Assembly: GCA_964393275.1 (NCBI GenBank)
Contig: CAYMTA010000014.1
Coordinates: 18,469-82,468 of the forward strand
Source of the DNA: SLRI01 sp964393275
Lineage (GTDB): Bacteria > Pseudomonadota > Alphaproteobacteria > Geminicoccales > Geminicoccaceae
Length of the DNA: 64,000 nt
Reading direction: 5' to 3'
Part shown: piece by piece, positions 38,070 through 48,450 of the stretch
How positions within the stretch are numbered: the stretch's first letter is position 1
Layout: every line of letters starts with the position of its first letter
Notes under the pieces: generated by a model
Seen by the model: only the letters and a program-made list of their open reading frames with translations
What the model was told of the DNA's origin: nothing
The model's database searches: none
Made by a program: the position numbers and the translations under genes

Positions 38070-39368
38070 GTGGAGCCCGCTGGAGCCGAGCCTGTGCGAC
38101 AGCGAGCGCTCGTCGTGCATCCTTATGTTGCCGGGCGCACCCAGCGCTCGCCGGCGATGCGGCTCGAGGAGGCCGTGGGGCTGGCCCTGGCCATCGACCT
38201 CGACGTGGTGGCGACCGAGCTCGCGCCGTTGCGCGACGTCCGCCCGTCGACCCTGCTCGGCGGCGGCAGGATCGAGGAGCTGAAGGCGCGGATCCTGGAG
38301 CTCGACGCCACGCTCGTCATCGTGGATGGCAGCCTCTCGCCCATTCAGCAGCGCAACCTCGAGCGCGCCTGGGATTGCAAGGTCATCGACCGCACCGGGC
38401 TGATCCTCGAGATCTTCGGCGAGCGGGCGCGGACCAAGGAGGGTGTGCTGCAGGTCGAGCTGGCGGCCCTGACCTACCAGCGCTCGCGCCTGGTGCGCTC
38501 CTGGACCCACCTCGAGCGGCAGCGTGGCGGCGCCGGCTTCCTGGGTGGTCCGGGCGAGCGCCAGATCGAGCTGGACCGGCGGCGGATCGACGACCGGATC
38601 ACGGCGCTGAAGCGCGAGCTCGCGCAGGTGACCCGCACCCGTGGGCTGCACCGGGCCGCGCGGCAGCGCGTGCCCTATTCGATCGTCGCCCTGGTCGGCT
38701 ACACCAATGCCGGCAAGTCGACCTTGTTCAACCGGCTGACCGGTGCGGACGTGCTGGCCGAGGACCAGCTCTTCGCCACGCTCGACCCGACCATGCGCCT
38801 GGTGCGCCTGCCCTCGGGCCGCCGGATCATTCTCTCCGACACGGTGGGCTTCATCACCGACCTGCCGACCTCGCTCGTCGCCGCGTTCCGGGCCACGCTC
38901 GAGGAGGTGCTCGAGGCCGACCTCCTGGTCCACGTGCGTGACATCAGCCACGCCGAGACCGAGGCGCAGGCCGACGACGTCCATCGCGTGCTCGACGAGC
39001 TCGGGGTGGGCGAGGCCGAGCGCGGCCGGCGCATGATCGAAGGCTGGAACAAGCTCGATCTCGCGGACGGCGAGGAGCGCCGACTGCTGCTGGAGCAGGC
39101 TTCGGGCCGCGCCGAGGTCGTGCCGTTCTCGGCGATCACCGGCGAGGGCCTCGACCACCTGCTGGCCCGCATCGAGGAGCGGCTCTCGGCCGAGGACCAG
39201 GTCGTCCACCTCGATCTCGATCATCGCCAGGGCGCGGTGATCTCCTGGCTCCACCAGCAGGGCAGGGTGCTCGACCGCACCGACGACGAGGGCGGCGTCC
39301 ACCTCGCCGTGGCCCTGCCGAAGGCGGCGCTCGGCCAGCTCGAGCGGCGGCTCGCCGAGAAGGTCTGA
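38070..39368 (+). CDS. hflX: Ribosome-associated GTPase HflX
   Basis: A 432-residue protein with the HflX nucleotide-binding N-terminal domain (LGGGRIEELKARI, IVDGSLSPIQQRNLE), a coiled linker GGAGFLGGPGERQIELDRR and the GTPase domain: G1 GYTNAGKST, G3 DTVGFI, G4 NKLD. It splits stalled or stressed ribosomes. GTG start at 38070. Confidence 0.95.
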   Translation: MEPAGAEPVRQRALVVHPYVAGRTQRSPAMRLEEAVGLALAIDLDVVATELAPLRDVRPSTLLGGGRIEELKARILELDATLVIVDGSLSPIQQRNLERAWDCKVIDRTGLILEIFGERARTKEGVLQVELAALTYQRSRLVRSWTHLERQRGGAGFLGGPGERQIELDRRRIDDRITALKRELAQVTRTRGLHRAARQRVPYSIVALVGYTNAGKSTLFNRLTGADVLAEDQLFATLDPTMRLVRLPSGRRIILSDTVGFITDLPTSLVAAFRATLEEVLEADLLVHVRDISHAETEAQADDVHRVLDELGVGEAERGRRMIEGWNKLDLADGEERRLLLEQASGRAEVVPFSAITGEGLDHLLARIEERLSAEDQVVHLDLDHRQGAVISWLHQQGRVLDRTDDEGGVHLAVALPKAALGQLERRLAEKV

Positions 39369-39487
39369 ATCCGCCCGGATGCCGGCTTGCCTTTCCGGTT
39401 GCTTCGGGGCAGCATGGCACGTGGCGCCCGTTCGTGGTGGTCGGGCCTCGAACCATGCAAGCGTTGGTTACCCCGAGGGAGAGCGGT

Positions 39488-39922
39488 ATGACGACGTTGC
39501 GGCAGATCCTGGCAAGGAAGGGCAGCAAGGTCTGGAGCATCGAGCCAGACCAAACCGTGCTGGCGGCGCTCCAGCTGATGGCCGACGCCGAGATCGGCGC
39601 GCTCGTGGTCCTCGACGGCCGCAAGCCGGTCGGCATCTTCACCGAGCGCCACTACGCGCGCGAGGTCATCCTCAAGGGCCGGTCGTCGGCGGAGATGCTG
39701 GTGGGCGAGGTCATGCACACCGACTTCATTCGCGTCAGCCCCGATCAATCGGTCGAGGAATGCATGGCCATCATGACCGACAGCCGCCAGCGGCATCTTT
39801 TGGTCATGAACCGGGGACGGCTCCTCGGCCTCGTCTCGATCGGCGACCTCGTCAAGTCGATCATCGACGAGCAGGAGCATACGATCGCGCAACTGACCCA
39901 GTACGTCACGGGCGCTGCCTGA
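39488..39922 (+). CDS. Tandem CBS-domain protein
   Basis: A 144-residue protein made of two CBS motifs (about 8-65 and 73-130) with the VVLDGRKPVGIFTERHYAREV and VMNRGRLLGLVSIGDLVK strands typical of adenosyl-nucleotide binding. Stand-alone CBS pairs sense AMP/ATP or NAD(H) and regulate partners that cannot be named here. ATG 39488 has GAGGGAGAG upstream; an upstream in-frame start at 39434 is less likely. Confidence 0.88.
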   Translation: MTTLRQILARKGSKVWSIEPDQTVLAALQLMADAEIGALVVLDGRKPVGIFTERHYAREVILKGRSSAEMLVGEVMHTDFIRVSPDQSVEECMAIMTDSRQRHLLVMNRGRLLGLVSIGDLVKSIIDEQEHTIAQLTQYVTGAA

Positions 39923-40053
39923 GGGGCGGACTCCTCGTCATCGGCCGCGACGGCGGCGGGATGAAGCGGCGCGCGCGGTTGCGGTTTGCCAAGCTGCGCC
40001 CGCCGCTATAGAAGGCAGGCCCATCCGCAGGCCCAGCTCCTTCGAGGACCAGA

Positions 40054-40437
40054 ATGCTCATCTCACCGGCCTATGCCCAGGCGGCCGCACCGGGCGGCAG
40101 CGATTTCTTCGTGTCGCTGCTGCCGCTGGTGCTCATTTTCGCCGTCTTCTATTTCCTTCTCATTCGCCCGCAGCAGCGAAAGGTGAAGGAGCATCGCTCC
40201 CTCGTCGAAGCGTTGAAGCGGGGTGACCAGGTGCTCACTTCCGGCGGAATCTTCGGCAAGGTCACGAAGGTCGACGAGAACGTCGTCACGGTCGAGATCG
40301 CCAAGGAGGTGCAGGTGACCGTGCAGCGGTCGAGCATCGCCGATATCGTCAACAAGCCGAGGCCCGGTGGTACCGAGGGCGCCGCCGCCAACAACAATTC
40401 CGTCGGCGGCTTTCTCGGCAAGCTGTTCAAGAAGTAG
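40054..40437 (+). CDS. yajC: Preprotein translocase accessory subunit YajC
   Basis: A 127-residue protein with one transmembrane helix (about 20-38, FFVSLLPLVLIFAVFYFLL) followed by the signature IRPQQRKVKEH and a small soluble domain (GDQVLTSGGIFGKVTKV). Part of the SecDF-YajC complex, encoded directly upstream of secD (5-nt gap). A TATAGA hexamer about 45 bp before the ATG could be a -10 element. Confidence 0.95.
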   Translation: MLISPAYAQAAAPGGSDFFVSLLPLVLIFAVFYFLLIRPQQRKVKEHRSLVEALKRGDQVLTSGGIFGKVTKVDENVVTVEIAKEVQVTVQRSSIADIVNKPRPGGTEGAAANNNSVGGFLGKLFKK

Positions 40438-40442
40438 CCTCG

Positions 40443-42050
<1,608 letters not shown>

Positions 42051-42063
42051 GGCCATCCGTTCG

Positions 42064-43032
42064 ATGCATTTCCGCCTCGTTCCCGACGTCACGCATATCC
42101 GCTTCATGCGCGTGCGCTACGTCGCCATGCTCATCTCGCTCACCCTGGCGCTCTTTTCCATTGCCTCCGTCTTCTATCCCGGGCTGAATTTCGGGATCGA
42201 TTTCAAGGGCGGCATCCTCGTCGAGGTACGCACGCCCGGGCCCGCCGATCTCGGGCTGATGCGCAGCAGCCTCAACAAGCTCGGCGTCGGCGAGGTGGCC
42301 TTGCAGGAGTTCGGCGAGCCGACGGATGTGCTGATCCGCATCGCCCGGCAGGAGGGCGGGGAGGAGGCGCAGCAGGCAGCGGTCGCGAAGGTCCAGGCGG
42401 CGCTCAACGAGCTCGTCGACGGCCAGGTTTCCTACCGCCGAACCGAGTTCGTCGGACCCAAGGTGAGCGAGGAGCTGCTGCGCGACGGGGTGCTCGCCGT
42501 CGTGCTCGCCCTGGTGGCGGTGATGGTCTACATCTGGTTCAGGTTCGAATGGCAGTACGGGGTCGGGGCGATCGTTGCCCTTACCCATGACGTCGTGCTG
42601 ACGATGGGCATGTTCGCGATCTTCGGCTTCGAGGTCAATCTGACCACGGTTGCGGCCATCCTCACCATCGTCGGCTACTCGCTCAACGACACGGTCGTGA
42701 TCTTCGATCGAATTCGCGAGAACCTGCGCCGCTACAAGGCCCTGCCGATCGCCGAGCTGCTCGACGTCAGCGTGAACGAGACGCTGGCCCGGACCCTGAT
42801 GACGTCGCTGACCACGCTCCTGGCCCTCCTGAGCCTCTATTTCTTTGGCGGCGAGGTCATTCGCGGGTTCACGTTCGCGATGATCTGGGGCGTGATCGTC
42901 GGCACCTATTCCTCGATCTTCATCGCCACCCCCATCCTCCTGCAGCTCAACATTCGCGCCATCGGGGCCAAGGCGGCGGGAACCGTGGCCGGCGAGGTCG
43001 AGGTCGGCGGCGGCACGTCCGCCGGCCCCTGA
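42064..43032 (+). CDS. secF: Protein translocase subunit SecF
   Basis: A 322-residue partner of SecD with six transmembrane helices, the N-terminal GIDFKGGILVEVR motif and the conserved GYSLNDTVVIFDRIREN helix. The C-terminal tail is Gly/Ala-rich. Its TGA shares one base with the ATG of the next gene (TGATG). Confidence 0.96.
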   Translation: MHFRLVPDVTHIRFMRVRYVAMLISLTLALFSIASVFYPGLNFGIDFKGGILVEVRTPGPADLGLMRSSLNKLGVGEVALQEFGEPTDVLIRIARQEGGEEAQQAAVAKVQAALNELVDGQVSYRRTEFVGPKVSEELLRDGVLAVVLALVAVMVYIWFRFEWQYGVGAIVALTHDVVLTMGMFAIFGFEVNLTTVAAILTIVGYSLNDTVVIFDRIRENLRRYKALPIAELLDVSVNETLARTLMTSLTTLLALLSLYFFGGEVIRGFTFAMIWGVIVGTYSSIFIATPILLQLNIRAIGAKAAGTVAGEVEVGGGTSAGP

Positions 43033-43427
43033 TGCCGGACCGACCCGACGTCCTGCAGGAGATCTCGACCGGCCGGATGGGCGTCACCGGCTATCGCGCC
43101 GGCGGGTTCCGCATCGGCTCGGCATGGCATGACGGCCATATCCTGCTGCTGCCGCGGGGTGTGGCACCATGGCCGGTGCGATCCGGCCACGCCATCGAGC
43201 TTGCCAGCCTGCTGCCGATCAGGGAGGTCGATCCGCCTGCCGAGATCCTGCTGATCGGCACGGGCGAGCGGCCGATGCTGCCGCCGGCCGAGCTCAGGCT
43301 GGCGCTGAAGGGCTGGGGTCTCGCGGTCGAGGCCATGCCGACCGGGGCCGCCTGCCGAACCTTCAACGTGCTGGTGGGCGAGGAGCGGCGGGTGGTTGCC
43401 GCGCTCCTGGCGATCGAGGGCCCGTAG
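43032..43427 (+). CDS. Mth938-like domain protein (NDUFAF3 homologue)
   Basis: A 131-residue DUF498/Mth938-fold protein (RPDVLQEISTGRMGVTGYRAGGFRIG..., EILLIGTGERPMLPP). The mitochondrial member NDUFAF3 is a complex I assembly factor, and linkage to secDF is conserved in alphaproteobacteria. It is translationally coupled to secF. A complex I assembly role here is inferred from homology. Confidence 0.85.
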   Translation: MPDRPDVLQEISTGRMGVTGYRAGGFRIGSAWHDGHILLLPRGVAPWPVRSGHAIELASLLPIREVDPPAEILLIGTGERPMLPPAELRLALKGWGLAVEAMPTGAACRTFNVLVGEERRVVAALLAIEGP

Positions 43428-43430
43428 AGC

Positions 43431-44195
43431 TCAGAAGATGCCGGCGATGGTGCGGGTCAGGCCGTCGACCATGTCGGGCGCCGCCTCCGGCCAATCGAGG
43501 TTGACCTTGTTGGAGGTCGCCACCACCCGGGTCTCGTAGCGCTTCCAATCGCTGATCGTGCTCGAGCTTTGGGTGACGGTGCCGCCCGAGCCTTGCGAGA
43601 GCGACTGGCTCTCGGACTGGCTGACGACGACGCTCGGCGGTGCCCGCTCGGAGACGCGGATGTCGGTGATCACCGTGTAGGTGGTGTCCTGCACATAGGC
43701 GTCCGCCACGGTGCCGATCGCGGCACCCAGGAGCGCTCCGCCCACCGCGAGGCCGACATCGCTGCCGCCCGCCTGGCCGAGCAGATAGCCGCTGCCGGCG
43801 CCGATGGCACCGCCGGTGACGGCGCTGCCGAAGCCGCCGGCCCCGGCCGCCTCGGCCGCGGTCTCGCTGTTGCGGCCGGCCTGCAGGACGTTGGCCTGCA
43901 GCATGAAATGCGCCTTGGCCGGATCATCGACGACGCGGAAGCCCTGCGCCTCGATCTTGCTGCGGATCGCCGGCTCGATGTCGAAGTCGGGCTTGTCCGA
44001 GGTGTTGCGGACCTGGATGTAGATGGTCTGCTCGTCCGGCGGCACGGGGTCGACGAAGATCGAGGACGTCATCTTCGTCTGCACGTCGAGATTGCGCTTC
44101 GAGACGGCCGTCGATGTCGCGGCGCAGCCGGCCAGGAGGCCGACCAGAGCCAGGGGTGCCGCGATGCGGCGCAAGGTGGCAGCCAGAGACGACAT
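43431..44195 (-). CDS. traT: TraT-family complement resistance lipoprotein
   Basis: A 254-residue outer-membrane lipoprotein: signal peptide with lipobox LAGC (Cys24), the TSTAVSKRNLDVQTKMTSSIFVDP start typical of TraT, a central glycine-rich double membrane segment (about 118-165) and a Ser/Gln-rich linker. On F-type plasmids TraT gives surface exclusion and serum resistance; chromosomal copies such as this are of unknown role. No conjugation genes are near. It converges with the Mth938-like gene with a 3-bp gap. Confidence 0.86.
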   Translation of the reverse strand: MSSLAATLRRIAAPLALVGLLAGCAATSTAVSKRNLDVQTKMTSSIFVDPVPPDEQTIYIQVRNTSDKPDFDIEPAIRSKIEAQGFRVVDDPAKAHFMLQANVLQAGRNSETAAEAAGAGGFGSAVTGGAIGAGSGYLLGQAGGSDVGLAVGGALLGAAIGTVADAYVQDTTYTVITDIRVSERAPPSVVVSQSESQSLSQGSGGTVTQSSSTISDWKRYETRVVATSNKVNLDWPEAAPDMVDGLTRTIAGIF

Positions 44196-44222
44196 CCTCG
44201 GACCCTCATTTCCAGTCACCGC

Positions 44223-44285
44223 GAACGCCCGCCTGCGTTCGCTTTGGCCCAGCCACCGGGAACGCTCGCCGGCGTTCCCGGTGGC
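44223..44285. repeat. Two stable hairpins sharing an 18-bp core, 37-bp pitch
   Basis: Stem 1 (44221-44242) has perfect 8-bp arms; stem 2 (44252-44285) has perfect 14-bp arms with a six-base loop. Both contain the palindromic core GAACGC, six bases of CGCC type, GCGTTC (44223-44240 and 44260-44277), matching at 16 of 18 positions and starting exactly 37 bp apart. They lie between sodB and traT, both read leftwards. Stem 2 could terminate or protect sodB mRNA but has no U-tract. Read as a duplicated extragenic palindrome. Confidence 0.8.
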
Positions 44286-44295
44286 CGCCGGCCGC

Positions 44296-44901
44296 TCAGC
44301 CGAGCGCGCCGTGCAGCTCCTTCTCGACCTCTTCCCAGTTGACGAGGTTGTTGAGGAACGCGGCCACATATTCCGGGCGGCGATTCTGGTAGTCCAGATA
44401 ATACGCGTGCTCCCAGACATCGATGCCGAGAATCGGCGTCAGACCGTGCACCAGGGGGTTCTCGCCGTTCGGTGTCTTCATCACCTTCAGCGTGTCGCCG
44501 CTGACCGCGAGCCAGGCCCAGCCCGAGCCGAACTGCGTTGCCGCCGCGGTCTTGAACTGCTCGGCGAAGGTCTCGAAATTGCCGAAGGAGTCGTCGATCC
44601 GCCGCGCCAGCTCGCCGCCCGGCTTGCCGCCGCCACTCTTCTTCATGATCCGCCAGAACAGCTCGTGATTCCAGTGCTGGCCGGCATTGTTGAAGATGCC
44701 CTGCTTCGCGGCATCGCCATGCGTGGACTTGACGATCTCCTCGAGCGACTTGCCCTCGAGATCCGTGCCCTCGATCAGGTTGTTCAGGTTGGTGACATAG
44801 GTCTGGTGGTGCTTGTCGTGATGCAGGTGCAAAGTCTGCGACGACATGTAGGGTGCCAGGGCCTCGTAGTCGTATGGCAGGTCGGAGAGCGTAAAGGTCA
44901 T
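44296..44901 (-). CDS. sodB: Superoxide dismutase (Fe)
   Basis: A 201-residue Fe/Mn-type SOD. Metal ligands follow the family pattern: His27 (TLHLHHDKHHQTYV), His in NAGQHWNHELFW, and Asp/His in DVWEHAYYLDYQNRR. The AGQHWNHEL and FGSGWAWL blocks favour the iron form. ATG 44901 fits the family start; the frame runs 21 codons farther without support. It detoxifies cytoplasmic superoxide. Confidence 0.95.
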   Translation of the reverse strand: MTFTLSDLPYDYEALAPYMSSQTLHLHHDKHHQTYVTNLNNLIEGTDLEGKSLEEIVKSTHGDAAKQGIFNNAGQHWNHELFWRIMKKSGGGKPGGELARRIDDSFGNFETFAEQFKTAAATQFGSGWAWLAVSGDTLKVMKTPNGENPLVHGLTPILGIDVWEHAYYLDYQNRRPEYVAAFLNNLVNWEEVEKELHGALG

Positions 44902-45056
44902 GATTTCCTCACCCGTTCGCGTTGGACCGTCCGCCCACACCTGTAGCGCTGTCCGAACGGTCATGGTCTATGCGCTACATAGGGCCTGCGGGCCATTAAA
45001 GGAAGGGCCGCCGCCGGAGTCGCCGCGCGGTCGCTGGCCCTGGGCGGCCTAGGCGG

Positions 45057-45875
45057 ATGGCAGCGGCCGATCTCCTCCAGGAAGCGCGTTCGCTCGACCC
45101 CGATCGGACGATGTGCGTGATGCTCGGCGAGCCGGCCGATCGTCCGCTGCTGCTCGCCCTCGTGCTGCTCAACGCGGAGCTGGCGAGGATTCCGGAGCTG
45201 GTGCAGGAGCCTCTGGCCGGGCGGATTCGCTATCAATGGTGGCATGACAGCCTGTTGGCATCGGCGGCGGGCACGGCCACCCCGCGGGTGCCGCTCTTGC
45301 GGCCGCTCGCCGCCGCGTTCGCCCGGGGGCTGCTCGATCCGGCCGTGGTCGCCGACCTGGTAGCGGCGCGCGAGGCCGAGCTCGACCGCCTGCAGCCCGA
45401 GGATCTGGCTGCCGTGGAGGCGTTCGCGGCGGCCACCTCGGGGGCGCTGCATGGCCTGATGGCCAGGGCCTGCGGCGGCAGCGCCCTGGAAGCCGGGACG
45501 GCGGAGGCCGTCGGCACGGGCTTCGCCCTGGTCGGCCTCGTGCGCGCCATCGGTCATCATCGGGCGCAGGGCAGGGTGCTCCTGCCGGCCGACCTGCTGG
45601 CTGCCGAGGCGGTCAGCGTCGACGATATCCTGGCAGCCCGTGCCGCGGGCGAGCTCGACCGGGTCACGGAGCGAATCCTCGACCGGGCGGAGGCGCTCCT
45701 GGCGGGGGCGGCGGCGCGGGGCGCCTTCCGCCGTCGCCTGCTGCCGGGCCTGCTGCCGGCACGGCTCGCCCGGCGGCAGGCCCGCCGGCTGCGCCGGGCG
45801 CCGATGGCGCCTGCGTCACGTGATGCCTGGTCGGTGCCGGACCTCGTCTGGAGCTGGCTCTGGCGGCGAATTTGA
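45057..45875 (+). CDS. Squalene/phytoene synthase-like protein (NDUFAF6 type)
   Basis: A 272-residue member of the trans-isoprenyl diphosphate synthase fold that lacks both aspartate-rich DxxxD motifs, so prenyl condensation is unlikely. The RYQWWHDSL segment and overall layout match NDUFAF6-like proteins linked to complex I assembly. Its conserved company in this class is secDF and the Mth938 protein, here separated from it by traT and sodB. Function inferred from homology only. Confidence 0.8.
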   Translation: MAAADLLQEARSLDPDRTMCVMLGEPADRPLLLALVLLNAELARIPELVQEPLAGRIRYQWWHDSLLASAAGTATPRVPLLRPLAAAFARGLLDPAVVADLVAAREAELDRLQPEDLAAVEAFAAATSGALHGLMARACGGSALEAGTAEAVGTGFALVGLVRAIGHHRAQGRVLLPADLLAAEAVSVDDILAARAAGELDRVTERILDRAEALLAGAAARGAFRRRLLPGLLPARLARRQARRLRRAPMAPASRDAWSVPDLVWSWLWRRI

Positions 45876-45973
45876 GCCGCTTTGACCCTTGTCAGGAGGG
45901 GCATCCTCGACTTTGCTGCGCGCCATGCAGCGACAAGGGTGCCGAGGGCCGCAATCACCGAGGCGAGCAAAGG

Positions 45974-46756
45974 GTGAGCTTCATTGCGATCGACGACGTC
46001 TCGCTCCGCTACGGCGGGGCTGACGGCACCCTTGCCGTCCAGGATTGCACGCTCGCCATCGATCGGGGCGAGCTCGTGGCCCTCGTGGGGCCCTCGGGTT
46101 GCGGCAAGTCGACCCTCCTGAGGCTGGTCTCCGGCCTGGAGCTGCCTTCGGCCGGCAGCATCCGGATCGACGGCGAGACGGTCACCGGCCCGGAACACGG
46201 CATCGGCATCGCCTTCCAGAACGCCACGCTCCTGCCCTGGCGGACGACGCTGGAGAACGTGCTCCTGCCGCTCGAGGTGAGCCCTGAGCATCGGGCGAGC
46301 TTCAGGCGCCGGAAGGCCCTGCATGTCGAGCGCGCCATGGGTCTGTTGCGCGCCGTCGGGCTCGACGGCTTTGGCGAGCACGCGCCCTACCAGCTTTCGG
46401 GCGGGATGCAGCAGCGTGCCAATCTCTGCCGCGCCCTCATCCACGAGCCCGATCTGCTGCTCCTGGACGAGCCCTTCGCCGCCCTCGATACGTTCACCCG
46501 CGAGGAGCTCTGGGGTGTCCTGCAGCAGCTCTTCATGGATCGTGCGTTCACCGTCCTCCTGGTGACGCACGACCTCAGGGAGGCGGTCTATCTGGCCGAC
46601 ACGGTTCACGTTCTGAGCAAGCGCCCAGGCCGGATCGTGAAATCGCGGAAGATCGATCTGCCGCGGCCCCGGACCCTGGAGATGACCTTCGAGCCCGGCT
46701 TCGTCGACATCGTTCACGAGTTGCGCGACGCCATCAGCGAGACTCACGTCGCCTGA
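45974..46756 (+). CDS. ABC transporter ATP-binding protein (TauB/SsuB/ThiZ type)
   Basis: A 260-residue ATPase: Walker A GPSGCGKST (about residues 38-46), Q-loop FQNATLLPW, signature LSGGMQQRA, Walker B LLLLDEPF, H-loop THD. The AFQNATLLPWRT Q-loop region is typical of nitrate/sulfonate/HMP importers. No permease or binding protein is adjacent, so it is an orphan here. GTG 45974 preferred over an in-frame upstream start. Its 3' end overlaps the convergent next gene by 13 bp. Confidence 0.87.
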   Translation: MSFIAIDDVSLRYGGADGTLAVQDCTLAIDRGELVALVGPSGCGKSTLLRLVSGLELPSAGSIRIDGETVTGPEHGIGIAFQNATLLPWRTTLENVLLPLEVSPEHRASFRRRKALHVERAMGLLRAVGLDGFGEHAPYQLSGGMQQRANLCRALIHEPDLLLLDEPFAALDTFTREELWGVLQQLFMDRAFTVLLVTHDLREAVYLADTVHVLSKRPGRIVKSRKIDLPRPRTLEMTFEPGFVDIVHELRDAISETHVA

Positions 46757-47265
46757 GCGTCCTCGGCGCCGTCGCGCAGCCGTGCGGCGCAACGCGCGAG
46801 AGCGGCGTCAAACGTGGCGTCGATGGCGATGACGCTCTCGGCGATCATCAGGTTGTCGACGAGCCCGAAATCCTCGATCAAGAGGCCCCTGGCATCGACC
46901 TGGCCTCGCGCACCTGGCCGGTCTTCGCGGACGCGCTCGGCGTAGCTGCGCATGTCCGAGCTGTAGGCGAAGACGGGGAGATGGCGGGCCACCGCGTAGC
47001 CGATTTCCCAGGCCGTGCCCGGATCCATGCCGGCGCCGCGGAATGGGCTGATGTCGGCGATGACGGCGGCCGACCGGTCGATCAGGGCGACGTTGCCCTG
47101 GTAGATCGCCCGCGCCGGGCTGATCCCATGGCCGCTCGGCCGCTCGGCGTCGGTCGGGAACAGGCCCAGGAGCCCGACCGTCCTGCAGGCCGCCTTCAGT
47201 CGCTCGGCGATCTCTTCGGCGTCGGGATAAAAGACCTCTGGTCCGGCCAGATAGACGGCTTTCAT
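46744..47265 (-). CDS. Nucleoside 2-deoxyribosyltransferase family protein
   Basis: A 173-residue protein (MKAVYLAGPEVFYPDAEEIAERLK...) with the DRSAAVIADISPFRGAGMDPGTAWEIGYAVA block containing the substrate Asp and the catalytic Glu of the family. Such enzymes exchange bases on deoxyribonucleosides or hydrolyse modified nucleotides. Members often lie beside HMP/pyrimidine-type ABC transporters, which fits the convergent ABC ATPase. Confidence 0.87.
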   Translation of the reverse strand: MKAVYLAGPEVFYPDAEEIAERLKAACRTVGLLGLFPTDAERPSGHGISPARAIYQGNVALIDRSAAVIADISPFRGAGMDPGTAWEIGYAVARHLPVFAYSSDMRSYAERVREDRPGARGQVDARGLLIEDFGLVDNLMIAESVIAIDATFDAALARCAARLRDGAEDAQAT

Positions 47266-47287
47266 AAAGCTCTGCCTCAGGCAGGCT

Positions 47288-47563
47288 TCAGCCGGCCCGC
47301 AACTGCGCCATCTGGTTCGGCAGCTCGACGTTCACCTCGAGCGTCGAGAAGCCGGTGCCGGCCTGGAAGTCGACATTGACCTTCTCCTGGTCGACGTCGA
47401 CATACTTGCGGATCACCTCGAGCAGCTCGCGTTGCAGCAACGGCAGGAAATCCGGCCCGCCCCCGCCGCTGCGGTCGAGGGCGACGAGCACGGTGAGCCG
47501 CTCCTTGGCCTTGTTGGCGGAATCGTCACGCCGACTGAGGCGGAAGAAATCGAAAAATCTCAC
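47288..47563 (-). CDS. minE: Cell division topological specificity factor MinE
   Basis: A 91-residue protein: membrane-targeting start MRFFDFF, MinD-stimulating helix with KAKERLTVLVALDR, and the C-terminal beta domain. GTG 47563 with GAGGAGGAG upstream; the start overlaps the minD stop by four bases (GTGA). It drives MinD oscillation. Confidence 0.95.
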   Translation of the reverse strand: MRFFDFFRLSRRDDSANKAKERLTVLVALDRSGGGGPDFLPLLQRELLEVIRKYVDVDQEKVNVDFQAGTGFSTLEVNVELPNQMAQLRAG

Positions 47564-48375
47564 GCGCTCCTCCTCAACAGCCAGTCGACGAGGCCGCGCT
47601 TCTGCGGGGTGACGTAGCGCAGCTCGACATCCTCGCCGAGCAGTCGGGCGACGGCATCCTTGTAGGCCTGGCCGGCCATCGACTTGTCGTCGAGCACCAC
47701 CGGCATGCCGAGATTGGAGGCCTGCAGCACGGAGCCGCATTGCGGGATCACGCCGAGCACCGGAATGGCCAGGATCTCCAGCACGTCGTCGAGCTTGAGC
47801 ATCTCGCCGCGCTGCACCCGGTCGAGGTCGTAGCGGGTCAGCAGCAGATGCTGCTTGACCGGCTCGTCGCCGTGCTCGGCGCGCTTGGACTTGCTGTTGA
47901 GGATGCCGAGGATGCGGTCGCTGTCGCGCACCGAGGAGACCTCGGGGTTGGTGACGACGATCGCCTCGTCGGCATGGTAGAGCGCCATGTAGGCGCCGCG
48001 CTCGATGCCGGCCGGGCTGTCGCAGATGATGTAGTCGAAGTCCTTCCGGAGCTCCTCGATCACCTTGGCGACGCCCTCGGCGCCGAGCGCCTCCTTGTCG
48101 CGGGTCTGCGAGGTCGGCAGGATGTAGAGATTGTCGACCCGCTTGTCCTTGATCAGCGCCTGGTTCAGGCGGATCCCGTCATTGATGACGTTGAGGAAGT
48201 CGAAGACGACGCGCCGCTCGCAGCCCATGATCAGGTCGAGATTGCGCAGGCCCACGTCGAAATCGATGATGACGGTCTTCTTGCCGCGCAAGGCGAGACC
48301 GGTGCCGATGGCCGCGGCGCTGGTGGTCTTGCCGACCCCGCCTTTGCCCGATGTGACAACGATGACCTTCGACAA
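47560..48375 (-). CDS. minD: Septum site-determining ATPase MinD
   Basis: A 271-residue deviant Walker ATPase: KGGVGKTTSAAAIG (10-23), switch I/II segments, and a C-terminal amphipathic membrane helix (KRGLVDWLLRRS). It recruits MinC to the membrane away from midcell. It lies 75 nt after minC. Confidence 0.97.
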   Translation of the reverse strand: MSKVIVVTSGKGGVGKTTSAAAIGTGLALRGKKTVIIDFDVGLRNLDLIMGCERRVVFDFLNVINDGIRLNQALIKDKRVDNLYILPTSQTRDKEALGAEGVAKVIEELRKDFDYIICDSPAGIERGAYMALYHADEAIVVTNPEVSSVRDSDRILGILNSKSKRAEHGDEPVKQHLLLTRYDLDRVQRGEMLKLDDVLEILAIPVLGVIPQCGSVLQASNLGMPVVLDDKSMAGQAYKDAVARLLGEDVELRYVTPQKRGLVDWLLRRSA

Positions 48376-48450
48376 ATCGAACTCCTCCTGTTCTCGAGTC
48401 CCGGGGCATTGGGCAGCTTCGGCCGCCGGGCTCTGGGCAGATTTTCGGTA

